Notes: generated from the sequence alone by a model not told the origin. Numbered from the stretch's first letter, positions 36,605 to 46,482 are shown. The stretch is DNA of 64,000 nt from Pseudomonadales bacterium (GCA_011525295.1 WTGV01000064.1:1-64000); one strand, 5' to 3'. Numbers and translations: made by a program.

Positions 36605-39466
36605 TCAGTCGCTTCGGTATCGCATCGAGAGCGAGTAATAGGGTCCTTGCCAAGGTACAAGTGAATCAGAACGCACGATGCGTCCACAACATGCTTCAAA
36701 CTGCGCATTGTCCGGAACAGCATCAAAAGCGTTTGTTACCGCTGCCGTAATCGTGAAATTTTGTTTTAGATTGAACTCGATATGTGCATCCAACTGCCAC
36801 TTTGCACTAAAGGTTTGAATGAGTTCTAGCGAGGAGTTGCTCGCATTTTTATGAGAGCCAAATCGATTCGCACGAACCATTAGATTCGTGCCCCCGCGAA
36901 AACGATGATACGCTGTCAACACTCCTCGATATCGCGGCCACGTATTTTCAAAATCATAAAGACCTTCGGCGTTGATTAGCAGAAATGTCGTCCCATCACT
37001 GCGCGTTTGGGGTACTTGACCAACGATCTCAATCTTGTTCCAATTGACCGTACTCACGAGTTCGGTTGTACCGAATCGGTTGTTAAATCTATAGGTGCCA
37101 ACAAGGTCAAATCCCTCCGATCTAGTCTTCAGCGAGTTCGTGAAGTAGACTACTTGAGCAATGGAATTCGCATTGGGTACTCCTCGCGCGATCAGATCTG
37201 CTACGGCACGTTCGTCAACTACAAACGGAGAAGATAGAGTCAACCGATCTTCAAGTTCAACCACGTAACCATCAAGTGTTACACTCCAGTGGTCTCTAGA
37301 ACCTAAAGTCGATCTACTCTGTGCCTGAGTTTGATTAGATTGAGGCACAGTATTTCTTCGTCGTGATTGTGCTGTCGGACTCGAAAGCACTATACCTGCG
37401 GTAATGTGTGTCGACGTTTCCGGATTAAGTGGTGCAGCGCCAAAATAAGCAGCGACGGGATGATCAGTGGGAAAAATGCCTTCTGCCACGGGAATACCTT
37501 GGCTATTGATACGGGTAACCACACTGACCGTAGAAATCTGACCGATGGTCGGTGCTTTAAAACCGGTACCGATGGAAGTACGTATCGCTGAGTAATTCGT
37601 AAATTTGTATTTCGTCGCAAATTTCCAAGTAGCTATATTTCCGTACGCACCGGCATCTTCGATCCTGCTTGCAAGATCCACGACCCAATCGGTCCCTATG
37701 TCATAAGACAGATCAACATACGCAGCACTCCCATCTCGAGTGCGATCTACCGAATACTGTGGAGGGTAGCCTGGGAAACCATTTGAACCAACCGCCATGA
37801 CGTTATAAATCGGGTCACCTGCGATACAGTTGCCACCGGGTTGAGCTTTGATATCAGGATCGCTGGCTATCAGTGCTTCGTGTCCAGGAATTCGACACAT
37901 CGGCGTGATCAGCGCATCGTTTGGATCTGCGTCAACTTCAGCAAGAGTGATATCCCAGTTGAACGGGTCAATGCGAGCAAATGGTCCTGCCATGTGTGAA
38001 GCGGGATCACCCGTTCTGATCTCGTAGGAGTCTCGACGAATGTCAATACCAAAAGCGACAATGACAGGCTCGAGCCAAGCTGTAAACAAAGTCCACTCAA
38101 AATCGAAATTCAATGCCAACTCGGTAGAGTTCAGTTCACCCGGACGAAAAGTGGTAGGGGAACTCGGTCCCATGGAGGGATTCCAAGTGTCCTTTAACTG
38201 ATATTTCATTGTGCTGCTGCCGAATCGCATGCTTAGATCCCAATCAACATATTGGAAAACGTACCCTTGAAATCCCACCACTGCTGCAAGGTCATTAATG
38301 TTGCCGGTGAATTTCGGTGTGAATCCGCCAGGGAAGCGATCTCTAGGATTGAATATGGATCCATCCCTCAGGCGAATCGGATTGAGTTGCCCAACACCCG
38401 GTCGACGATAGAAGAACGACCCAGTACTCTCGCTATCTCGCCAGTTTCCGAAGCCGTAGAATTCGACAGTTCCAAGTATTTGGCTATACAGTGGAATTGC
38501 AAAGTTCGCGCTCAACTTAGCATCCTCTCGCATGGGTTCTCCCCACACCTGTTCAGGATTAGCTAAATTTTCTCGATACTTTGGAGTTGTGTCATCAGGA
38601 ACGCCGTCCGCACCCCAAACTAGACTCAAAAGAGTCCCGCTTTGATCTCGAATTTCTGTGAGTGAGTCCGGTCCAAATCGATCGGGAACACCGTCACCGT
38701 TTGTATCGACAGCAACTTCAGCACTTTGAGCTGGGGTTAACCCACTACCTCCACCTACTGCTAGGTCATAACGCTGTCCTCTTGAGGTACCTCGAGAATC
38801 GATGTACTCGGCACTCAAATTTATGAAACCTTGAAGTAGCGGTAATCCAACATTCGAAGTGAACCTAACGTCGCCGCCACCTTGAGTGTATTCGCCCACT
38901 GATGCGGTGAAAGAGAATGAATCACGAGTGTCCTTCAGGTTGAAGTTTATGACACCGGCAATAGCGTCTGAGCCATAAAGGGCACTTGCTCCGTCATACA
39001 AGACTTCGACAGACTTCAATGCCGAGACTGGTATCGATGCAATATCAGCTCCGTGGGTACCACTACCACCTAAACGGACGAGAGCACCCTTGTGTCGACG
39101 CTTGTTATTTAAAAGAACGAGTACTTTGTCTGAGTCTAAACCACGCACAAATGGAGGACGCATAAAGGACGCACCATCAGAGATAGGTTCACGTGAAACA
39201 TTAAACGAAGGAACCAACCGCTGCACCACGTCAATTAAGTCTGTTGCGGTCGCTACACTCTTAATTTCTTCTTCGTCGAATAGTTGTACGGGAACGGTAC
39301 TCTCAATCGTCGAACGATCACTAGTGCGAGTTCCCACCGAGATGACCTCTTCGGTTATCTCGAATTGCTCAGTAGACTCGCCAAATATCAACAACGCATT
39401 GAAGGAAAACAACAACAAAATGGAATATCGATGTGCGGATCGGCGAGTTTTGCGGTCGAATTGCAT
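36605..39466 (-). CDS. large TonB-dependent outer-membrane receptor
   Basis: The 953-residue receptor has an N-terminal hydrophobic signal (about 14-30), a TonB box-like EVISVGTRTSDRS, a plug (about 45-180) with GLDSDKVLVLLNNKRRH and DGASALYGSDAIAGVINFNL, and a barrel to the end (YYSLSMRYRSD). DTNGDGVPDRF near 250 is a calcium-loop-like segment. AAGGA precedes the ATG. It shares the plug pattern of large receptors in Xanthomonas/Alteromonas-type genomes. Its substrate is unknown; leuA downstream is not obviously related. No SusD-like partner is present. Confidence 0.93.
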   Translation of the reverse strand: MQFDRKTRRSAHRYSILLLFSFNALLIFGESTEQFEITEEVISVGTRTSDRSTIESTVPVQLFDEEEIKSVATATDLIDVVQRLVPSFNVSREPISDGASFMRPPFVRGLDSDKVLVLLNNKRRHKGALVRLGGSGTHGADIASIPVSALKSVEVLYDGASALYGSDAIAGVINFNLKDTRDSFSFTASVGEYTQGGGDVRFTSNVGLPLLQGFINLSAEYIDSRGTSRGQRYDLAVGGGSGLTPAQSAEVAVDTNGDGVPDRFGPDSLTEIRDQSGTLLSLVWGADGVPDDTTPKYRENLANPEQVWGEPMREDAKLSANFAIPLYSQILGTVEFYGFGNWRDSESTGSFFYRRPGVGQLNPIRLRDGSIFNPRDRFPGGFTPKFTGNINDLAAVVGFQGYVFQYVDWDLSMRFGSSTMKYQLKDTWNPSMGPSSPTTFRPGELNSTELALNFDFEWTLFTAWLEPVIVAFGIDIRRDSYEIRTGDPASHMAGPFARIDPFNWDITLAEVDADPNDALITPMCRIPGHEALIASDPDIKAQPGGNCIAGDPIYNVMAVGSNGFPGYPPQYSVDRTRDGSAAYVDLSYDIGTDWVVDLASRIEDAGAYGNIATWKFATKYKFTNYSAIRTSIGTGFKAPTIGQISTVSVVTRINSQGIPVAEGIFPTDHPVAAYFGAAPLNPETSTHITAGIVLSSPTAQSRRRNTVPQSNQTQAQSRSTLGSRDHWSVTLDGYVVELEDRLTLSSPFVVDERAVADLIARGVPNANSIAQVVYFTNSLKTRSEGFDLVGTYRFNNRFGTTELVSTVNWNKIEIVGQVPQTRSDGTTFLLINAEGLYDFENTWPRYRGVLTAYHRFRGGTNLMVRANRFGSHKNASNSSLELIQTFSAKWQLDAHIEFNLKQNFTITAAVTNAFDAVPDNAQFEACCGRIVRSDSLVPWQGPYYSLSMRYRSD

Positions 39467-39533
39467 GCAAAAAAGTCCTTTGATGATTCAGTAGTGATGC
39501 TGTTTGACTTTAGTATCTCAATCTTGCCAATAA

Positions 39534-40030
39534 TTAAGGTTCATTACGTGCTAGCACGATTTCCGGTTCGTGATGTACCGGGAAATTTACAGAACGAGCG
39601 ATGTAACACATCTTATTGGCCTTTGTATGCAAACGCATCGCTTTAGTCGCATCGCTTTAGTCGCATCGCTCTTGTCTGAAATAATGGCACGTGGCCTTAG
39701 CGTCACTTTATTGAACTCCCCGGATCCATCAGAACTCGTCAACATCAACCCATCAGCAACGTCTTCATACGCCTCAACTACGATGTTATTGGCTGAGCAA
39801 AGATGCAAGTACCACAGCATGTGACAGGATGACAAGGCGGCGACTATCAATTCTTCCGGATTGTGACGCCTAGCGTCCCCTAGGTACTTTGGATCTGCTG
39901 ACCCGCTTATCGTTGCTTTGCCGTCACAAGCAATTTCGTAGTCCCGAGCGTAGGTATCGTATGCAACGGTTCCCGCGCCTTTGTTTCCTGTCCAAGTAAT
40001 CGTTGTTGTATAAGTGTGCTCTTGTGTCAT
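39534..40030 (-). pseudogene. OsmC-family peroxide/redox protein, frameshifted
   Basis: The first ~115 residues read as a normal OsmC (HTYTTTITWTGNKGAGT, then LIVAALSSCHMLWYLHLC with the peroxidatic Cys). Near 39650 a 14-bp unit, GACTAAAGCGATGC on the minus strand, is present twice in tandem and shifts the frame. The shifted frame ends at 39587. Removing one copy restores the expected C-terminus (HTKANKMCYIARSVNFP) with the second catalytic Cys, ending at TAA 39534-39536. The mutation looks recent because the remainder is intact. The product as read would lack the resolving Cys and be inactive. A sequencing or assembly error is the alternative. Confidence 0.85.
39635..39662. repeat. 14-bp tandem duplication inside osmC
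   Basis: GCATCGCTTTAGTC occupies 39635-39648 and again 39649-39662 on the plus strand, followed by a partial third start (39663-39670). Fourteen is not a multiple of three, so the duplication breaks the osmC frame. Replication slippage is the simplest cause, and loss of one copy would restore the gene. Confidence 0.95.
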
Positions 40031-40275
40031 GTCTCTAGTCGCAACCCCATTCTCCATTAAACTCTTCAAAGTCAAATTGCATCCCTACTGAAGATTCACT
40101 GTGGGAGATCACGTTATAGTACACTGACTCGTTCATGAAGAGCCAAAAATCTCGTAGCGAAATTGGGATAGTGATCAATAAATTGAACCAAAATTGTAAA
40201 TATAAAAACCGAAAATTCTTAAGCACGTGAGATTGGTATGTTGACCTTCTTGGATAACTGGCTTAAATATTCATT

Positions 40276-40369
40276 GGAAGAGAATCGTCTCCGGTGAGAT
40301 GCGCGGCCTTCAAAGCCGTTGAGATGCCTAATCGGTGTCTGGTGGGTTCGACTCCTACCTCTTCCGCCA
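40276..40369 (+). tRNA. selC: tRNA-Sec (anticodon TCA)
   Basis: The gene closely matches E. coli selC in its D arm (CGTCTCCGGTGAG), anticodon loop CTTCAAA with TCA at 40310-40312, and T arm GGTTCGACTCC, and has an encoded CCA. The acceptor stem has seven clean pairs (GGAAGAG/CTCTTCC) with an A·C mismatch at the eighth. The long variable arm is a 7-bp stem with G-U pairs (AGATGCC/GGTGTCT). It reads in-frame UGA as selenocysteine together with SelA, SelB and SelD. Only the SelD fusion is in this window. Confidence 0.96.
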
Positions 40370-40420
40370 TCAATCGAGCGAAAGAAAAGTGTTTCTTCGA
40401 GATTACCCTTAACCGAATCC

Positions 40421-41329
40421 TTACCAAGGGTTTGTCTTCAGTACCGCCCAACAAATCACACCGATTGCTAACGCGCCGGTAATCCATTGACCAGACCGTC
40501 CCAACCACCGTAGATTGAAGCTTGCAACCACAGCACCCACAACTACACCACAAAACATACCTGTGAAATGAGCAATTACATCGGTATTTTCTCCGCCAAT
40601 TCCTAGCAATATGAAAAGACCAATAGCACCAGCGATCGGTAGCGCGTTGTATCTCCATCCCCGGCCGATGATCAACCTTCGGCGAAAAAATAACCCTGCA
40701 AGCAAACCGACCGCTGCAAACGTAGCTGTGGATGCACCGATGGACGCGAACATTGATCCTTGAATGAGTGAGTTTAAATAGTTACCCATGGCTCCACACA
40801 GAAGCACCAACAACCAACACAGACCACTTCCAAAATGACGAGCGACAAGGCACCCAAACACTACGCCCATAACGGTGTTTCCAACGATATGAGCTATATT
40901 TGCGTGTAGTAAAAGAGCAGTTATGCATCGCCACCATTCGCCGTTTTCGACCGCATGGACCCACATTGCACCTTGATTGCGAAAGTTTGGGATGACACCC
41001 AAACCCTCCAAGATCCAAATACTCCAAATTAACGCGACAAACACTACGCACCCAACGATACCACTGTCGATGATGGGAGACGGGGCACGTGAGCGATTGA
41101 AAATTCGATTCTCAGACAGATAGAGTGAGATTTGATCTCTAGCGCTTCGCTCGAGATTATTCGGTACCAACAAAACCCAATCCCGTCCGATGCGCTCAAC
41201 TTTCGATTCGATACCCACGGAGGTCAACACCAAATCAAATTCGAGGATTTTTCGATAGCGTTTCGCTTGGACAATCCCAACCCATTCGCGACTTTCTACG
41301 GACACTTCTTCGCTCTGTTCAACGGACAA
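40421..41329 (-). CDS. rhomboid-family intramembrane serine protease
   Basis: The 302-residue protein has a cytoplasmic N-terminal part (about 1-85) and six membrane helices. The catalytic Ser lies in SIGASTATFAAVG (usual motif GASGA; here Thr replaces the Gly after Ser), and the catalytic His in AHFTGMFCG. The helix 2 region reads WWRCITALLLHANIAH, a rhomboid hallmark. TTG at 41329 is the assigned start, but a GTG eight codons later is possible. It is divergent from the GCS2 gene and ends about 50 nt from selC. Confidence 0.85.
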   Translation of the reverse strand: MSVEQSEEVSVESREWVGIVQAKRYRKILEFDLVLTSVGIESKVERIGRDWVLLVPNNLERSARDQISLYLSENRIFNRSRAPSPIIDSGIVGCVVFVALIWSIWILEGLGVIPNFRNQGAMWVHAVENGEWWRCITALLLHANIAHIVGNTVMGVVFGCLVARHFGSGLCWLLVLLCGAMGNYLNSLIQGSMFASIGASTATFAAVGLLAGLFFRRRLIIGRGWRYNALPIAGAIGLFILLGIGGENTDVIAHFTGMFCGVVVGAVVASFNLRWLGRSGQWITGALAIGVICWAVLKTNPW

Positions 41330-41478
41330 TTGAAGGGGTTATAGCGATTAGCATATGAAGCTGTTGACGACCACTGAAAACTCTATCCATCTGACAATGG
41401 TCGGTGGAACATTTCTGTTCGTAAAATTTTCCTGCCTATACTTGATAAATACGGTTGATAACTAGCGAGAAACCTTAG

Positions 41479-42900
41479 ATGGGAGACGAAATTGATCGCC
41501 GACACTTCGGTGCAGTTGACTTTAGTCGTTTTCGGCGATTGTTAAAACAAGAAACAGACCATCTGCAGAATTTGCTGGACTCTGACCGTATGAGCGAGCG
41601 AGGAGACATTGTTGGCTTTGAACTAGAAGCTTGTATTGTAGGAGAGGATGGACATCCCCGCGCCGCAAACAAAAAGTTGCTCAAAGCTCTGAAAAATCCA
41701 CTCGTCGTACCAGAATTATCACAATTTAACGTCGAACTCAACGGTAGTCCGACAGCCCTCACGGGTAATGTTTTCTCTCGACTACACGATGAGTTGATGT
41801 CGACTTGGGAAGACTGCCAATCAACAGCTAATGCCCTCAACTGCCACTTAGTACAAATAGGAATATTACCTACCATTGAACAACGGCTCTTGACTTCCGA
41901 GCATATGTCTGACATGGTGCGATTCGAAGCGCTCAATGATCGCCTTATGGCGATCCGTGACGGTACTGAAATTGAAATACGCATAGAAGGCGCGGACGAA
42001 GAGTTAGATATTAGACACGACGATGTGATGCTGGAAGCGGCGGCAACAAGTTTTCAAATTCACTTACAGTGTAAACCGGAACGTGCGATCCGCGACTTCA
42101 ACGCCGCGATCGTAGCGTCCGCTCCGATGGTCGCGCTGAGTGCAAATTCCCACTATTTATTTGGCAAAGAGCTATGGTCAGAAACACGAATACCGTTGTT
42201 CGAGCAAGCGATTGACATTGGTGCCAGACACTTAAACCGAGTTTATTTTGGATCGGATTACGTGAACGAATCGCTCATGGAAGTGTTCGCAGCCAATCTC
42301 CACGACCACGCGATTTTGCTACCGTTCGTACAAGCAGAACCGCTCCATAAATTCGCTCATCTAAGGTTCCAAAACGGTACTATTTGGAGGTGGAACCGCC
42401 CTCTCATTGGATTTGACTACGACGGACAACCGCACCTTCGCATCGAGCATCGAACGGTTCCTTCGGGACCCACGATCAAAGATTGCGTAGCAAATTGCGC
42501 AGCCTTCGTTGGGTTTGTACGCGCACTAGTCAACCGCGCCACACCCGTTGAAGAAGAAATACCCTTCGAAATTGCAAAACAAAACTTTTACGCGGCGGCG
42601 ACACATGGATTGGCAGCTGAAATCACATGGACCAACGGCAAAACCGTAAAGATAACAGATTTAGTTATTGAAGAATTACTGCCGGCCGCGCACGACGCGT
42701 TGGTTGCCGCACATGTTCCAAAAGAAGAATGTGATCTGTTCCTCGGAATAATAAATGAACGTGTTCGAAGTGGTTTGAATGGCGCTAATTGGCAAAAACA
42801 ATGGGTCGCAAGAAACGGTCGCGACTTTCCCCGACTCACAATCGATTACACTCGCCTTCAGGAAACCAACGAACCCGTGCATACTTGGCCGACGCCATGA
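41479..42900 (+). CDS. GCS2-family carboxylate-amine ligase
   Basis: The 473-residue protein belongs to the glutamate-cysteine ligase type 2 (YbdK-like) superfamily: VGFELEACIVGEDGHP (about 45-60), FNVELNGSP and later HLQCKPE and FQNGTIWRWNRP regions. Members make gamma-glutamyl or similar amide bonds using ATP. The stop overlaps the start of the zinc amidohydrolase gene (ATGA), so the two act together. A real glutathione role is not shown; a dedicated ligase/hydrolase pair is more likely. Confidence 0.75.
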   Translation: MGDEIDRRHFGAVDFSRFRRLLKQETDHLQNLLDSDRMSERGDIVGFELEACIVGEDGHPRAANKKLLKALKNPLVVPELSQFNVELNGSPTALTGNVFSRLHDELMSTWEDCQSTANALNCHLVQIGILPTIEQRLLTSEHMSDMVRFEALNDRLMAIRDGTEIEIRIEGADEELDIRHDDVMLEAAATSFQIHLQCKPERAIRDFNAAIVASAPMVALSANSHYLFGKELWSETRIPLFEQAIDIGARHLNRVYFGSDYVNESLMEVFAANLHDHAILLPFVQAEPLHKFAHLRFQNGTIWRWNRPLIGFDYDGQPHLRIEHRTVPSGPTIKDCVANCAAFVGFVRALVNRATPVEEEIPFEIAKQNFYAAATHGLAAEITWTNGKTVKITDLVIEELLPAAHDALVAAHVPKEECDLFLGIINERVRSGLNGANWQKQWVARNGRDFPRLTIDYTRLQETNEPVHTWPTP

Positions 42901-43877
42901 AACTGTCATCGGATCTGACATTCTTCAGAAAATTAACCTCACGGCGAGCACACGAACTCGCTTCGATTCTCCACACTCCTACGTTATTCGACTTTAGTAG
43001 TTCAGAGCAAGCTCCATTTTTTCTATCTATTCTTCTACACGGGAACGAGACCTCCGGATGGGATGCACTGCGTACTCTCGTCCAAGAAGAGTATCAGAAT
43101 AAGAATCTTCCCTCCTGCTTGATTTTGATCGGTAATGTCCAAGCCGCGCAACACAACAAGAGAATGCTGGACGGACAACCCGACTTCAATAGGATCTGGG
43201 AAGGTGGGAGCTCTCCTTATGCGAAATGGGCCGACGACGTTATTTCATTTTTGGAGACAAAACACCCGTGGTTTGCACTTGACGTTCATAACAATACTGG
43301 TCCCAATCCGCACCACTCGATTGTGACCAGCATTGACGCGACTACGATGTCTGCTGCACGTCTTTTCAGCCAAACAGCCATTTTTGCACAGCAACCTCCT
43401 GGCGTACTAACTCGTCGTACTTCGGCTTTTTGTACATCTATTACTATAGAAGCAGGCTTACCAGAAGACCCAGGAAGCGCTGCTCGTGCTCGAGAATATA
43501 TTAGTGTTTTGTGGAAAGCTGGTGCAGTACCAGAAACCGATACCTCGGATCAAGAGTTATTCCAAAATAACGTCCGTGTCCTAATCGACAACGCTGACAC
43601 GATCACTGATGACCAAGTGCCAAAATTTGCCCCAAAACTATATCGCTATAACTTTAAGATTATTCCCGAAGGCACAGAACTCGCGCGATTGGTAGTGGAC
43701 CATGCTCGACTAAGGGCTGTCGACGAGGATCAGCGAGATCAAACTCGAACTTTCTTAACCTACAAAGGGAAAAATGTTTCCCTTCGAAGAGACACGATCT
43801 TGTCTATGTACACTGAAGATCCTCGGATTGCTCGACAGGATTGCGTCTGTTATTTCTTAGAGCCTATGCAAGTTTAG
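42897..43877 (+). CDS. succinylglutamate desuccinylase/aspartoacylase-family protein
   Basis: The 326-residue protein is an M14-like zinc amidohydrolase: SILLHGNETSGWDA (about 48-61) holds the HxxE zinc pair, DVHNNTGPNPHH the third ligand, and a TIEAGLPED segment carries the catalytic Glu. Family enzymes cleave N-acyl amino acids. Its ATG is embedded in the ligase stop (ATGA). The longer upstream frame inside the ligase was rejected. It ends ten nt from the convergent SelD fusion. The substrate is not evident. Confidence 0.85.
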   Translation: MKLSSDLTFFRKLTSRRAHELASILHTPTLFDFSSSEQAPFFLSILLHGNETSGWDALRTLVQEEYQNKNLPSCLILIGNVQAAQHNKRMLDGQPDFNRIWEGGSSPYAKWADDVISFLETKHPWFALDVHNNTGPNPHHSIVTSIDATTMSAARLFSQTAIFAQQPPGVLTRRTSAFCTSITIEAGLPEDPGSAARAREYISVLWKAGAVPETDTSDQELFQNNVRVLIDNADTITDDQVPKFAPKLYRYNFKIIPEGTELARLVVDHARLRAVDEDQRDQTRTFLTYKGKNVSLRRDTILSMYTEDPRIARQDCVCYFLEPMQV

Positions 43878-43887
43878 CCCAGTCCCT

Positions 43888-46065
43888 TCAGTTAAGAATC
43901 CGTGAGGATTTCTCGACCACTGTTCGACCAACAATCGCAGCGTGTTGATATCCTGCATCGAGGAGAGCCGATAAGCACTCGCTAGACACATCGGAGGGTA
44001 CCGCGGCTAAAAGCCCACCACTGGTCTGAGGATCTACTAGTGGTGCAAGATTTTGGTCTCCCAAGTCAGAAGCAACCTCAAAATCGTCTAATGCTTGAAC
44101 ATTTGCATCGTGTAGTGTACTTTTTACTCCCTGACTTAATATGTTTCGAGTACCTGATAGTAAGTTAGCAGAGTTTGCGAACAGTTCGATATTCACGTCC
44201 GAACGCTGTACGAGTTCCGCACAATGACCGACGAGTCCAAATCCACTGATGTCTGTGACTGCTGACGCATCAAACTGGCGGAACAAGGAGGCAGCACGTT
44301 TATTGGAAAGTTCCATACTTTCGATGCATTTCACCAAGTCGGCTGCACGAGTCTTCATATACATTAACCCCGCCAACAGTATCCCAGTGCCCAGTGGTTT
44401 CGTGAGAATCAAATCCTGACCCTGCAACATGCCGGATCGAAACCATGGTGAGTCATTGTGTGTGCCAGTCACTGCAAATCCCAAAGACGCTTCAACACCT
44501 TCGGCAGAATGACCACCGACTAAGGCCACGTTATCTGTGTTAAAAACCGAAACCGCGCCCGATAATACTTGGTAGAAGTCATCCTCCATCAGTGATTCCG
44601 CCATCAATGGGATGGTTACCAGCGCTAAAGCAATTTTGGGAACAGACCCCATAGCATATAGATCATTCAATGCGTGCGCGGCAGCAACCCGTCCAAACCG
44701 AAAAGGATCTGTAATCATCGGTTTAAAGTGATCGCAACTCGTTGCTATCGTGTTGGAACCAAGGTCCACTACGGCGGCATCATCATCTAATCCATTGATT
44801 GTTCCGAGCACATCATTTGCTTTTAACCGAGAGAGGACGCGGTCCAGCAGCTGCGCGCCTAGCTTCGAAGCACAGCCACCACAACGCATTTCATCCACTT
44901 TGGATTGTCTGGGCACAAACGATGTCAAAGCCGGGAACGACATTGCCCTTAACTTTTTAAATCTACGCATAAACTTCACATCGATTCTGTGTTTCCAACG
45001 ACTGATAATTTTCGAGCGCATACACAACGGTCCCTTGGACGCGAGGGCATTGTTGCCCGGTAGGCGCAAGATCGCTAGAGCTTGTCTTTGAGCGTTGTAC
45101 GAACGGAGTGATTTTCCTTTGAGAAATGCTCGCGCGTTGCGTGCAAGAATCGGTCCTTCACGTACTGCGAACACGCCAGACTTTGGTCGTTCCTGACCTA
45201 CGAGACAAACCATGTCGCCGCCAGCAAAGACATTGCGATGCGAAGTACTACGTAGTTTCTTATCAACCTTGAGAAAACCACCAGAGTCAACATCGAATCC
45301 GGACTCCCGAATCCACGCCGGCGCTTCCACGCCGGTAACCCACAAAACATGATCACATGGAATCTTAGCGCCACTTTCCGCTCCTACTTCCTTATCAGTC
45401 ACTGAGGAAACTCGAAAATCGACGAGAAACTTGATGTCATTTCGAGTTAATGTCGCGACAGCTATTTTTCTCACTCGTCGATTGTGTTGAATCATCAGTT
45501 CAGGGTCGGCAGATACGATCGTGATATCGAACACCGACCCAAAACGTTCTCTAACAGCGAGGGCAACTTCAACACTTCCTGGACCTCCTCCAACAACAAC
45601 AAGCTTACTATGCACTCCGGATTCGCCTTGTGCCACGATGTGGTCCCATTCCGTCGTAAAGCGTCCAATTGGTTTTACCGCGGTGACATTCGAGAGACCG
45701 CGAAACTTTATTCCCGGTTCACCACCGGTGTTGACAACTAAACAGTCGTAGCGAAGATCAGGTCTTTCTCGGAGTTTGACACTGTTGTCTGAGGGACTAA
45801 TTTGAACCACTTCATCGACGATTAACCGAGCGTTTGCAAAAGTACACAACTTCGCTAGATCGATGTGAATGTCTTCCCACGAATACATTCCATAGACGAA
45901 TCCCGGGAGCATACCTGAATACGGCGAATGAGCTTCGCGAGCGACCACGGTTATGCGAACATGGCGTTGCGGTCTCATACCGAACATCCGCAAAACTTGC
46001 ACATTTGAGTGCCCTGCACCAACTAAGAGTAGATCGTGCTTATAGTACGATGCAGAATGAATCAA
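43888..46065 (-). CDS. selD: FAD/NAD oxidoreductase-SelD fusion, selenide-water dikinase
   Basis: SelD makes selenophosphate for tRNA-Sec and selenouridine. Here residues 1-~380 form an FAD/NAD(P)-binding domain (LLLVGAGHSNVQVL, and a second LVVVGGGPGSVEV), and ~390-725 form SelD with MRCGGCASKLG (catalytic Cys and Lys) and GLDDDAAVV. Such fusions are known in cyanobacteria and other groups; a flavin reductase supplying selenide is inferred. I chose TTG 46065, with GAG six nt upstream, because the 32 residues added by TTG 46161 look unlike the family. selC lies about 3.5 kb away. Confidence 0.93.
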   Translation of the reverse strand: MIHSASYYKHDLLLVGAGHSNVQVLRMFGMRPQRHVRITVVAREAHSPYSGMLPGFVYGMYSWEDIHIDLAKLCTFANARLIVDEVVQISPSDNSVKLRERPDLRYDCLVVNTGGEPGIKFRGLSNVTAVKPIGRFTTEWDHIVAQGESGVHSKLVVVGGGPGSVEVALAVRERFGSVFDITIVSADPELMIQHNRRVRKIAVATLTRNDIKFLVDFRVSSVTDKEVGAESGAKIPCDHVLWVTGVEAPAWIRESGFDVDSGGFLKVDKKLRSTSHRNVFAGGDMVCLVGQERPKSGVFAVREGPILARNARAFLKGKSLRSYNAQRQALAILRLPGNNALASKGPLCMRSKIISRWKHRIDVKFMRRFKKLRAMSFPALTSFVPRQSKVDEMRCGGCASKLGAQLLDRVLSRLKANDVLGTINGLDDDAAVVDLGSNTIATSCDHFKPMITDPFRFGRVAAAHALNDLYAMGSVPKIALALVTIPLMAESLMEDDFYQVLSGAVSVFNTDNVALVGGHSAEGVEASLGFAVTGTHNDSPWFRSGMLQGQDLILTKPLGTGILLAGLMYMKTRAADLVKCIESMELSNKRAASLFRQFDASAVTDISGFGLVGHCAELVQRSDVNIELFANSANLLSGTRNILSQGVKSTLHDANVQALDDFEVASDLGDQNLAPLVDPQTSGGLLAAVPSDVSSECLSALLDAGYQHAAIVGRTVVEKSSRILN

Positions 46066-46338
46066 GCGACACTCATCCTTAAATGTTGAGAAATCTGGAC
46101 CTCTGTAATGATGTTTTAGTGCTGTATATGAAGGGAAAATCCATTGGCATTGTGTGTCCAATTGAAATCCAAAGTCGCGTCGCTACCTTCAGATCACTAC
46201 GTGATGTAAATTAGTGGATTTGATCCTCTGAATTCGCACAATCCAATGCAAACATAATGATAATGTTTAAGCAGATAAAGCCTAGACTTACAATCTCAGT
46301 TTCTTCAAATTCGCTACTCTCTAGAAAGACGCATCAAT

Positions 46339-46482
46339 ATGACTCACCGTCGTCTAAGAAATACGATTAAATGGTTTTCCTTACTTACATTAACTCTCCT
46401 ACTTGTGAGTGGTTGTGCGTTGTTTCAACCTAGAGATTGCGAAACCGACGAACTGCCTGACGAAATCTTGAAATCGGAATAA
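46339..46482 (+). CDS. small predicted lipoprotein
   Basis: This 47-residue frame has a basic N-terminus (MTHRRLRN), a hydrophobic core and a lipobox VSGC at about 26-29, then a short acidic tail. It looks like a typical small outer-membrane lipoprotein, tethered by lipid at the Cys. It precedes coaE by 79 nt on the same strand. No family match is recognised. Entries this short are easily missed. Confidence 0.65.
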   Translation: MTHRRLRNTIKWFSLLTLTLLLVSGCALFQPRDCETDELPDEILKSE

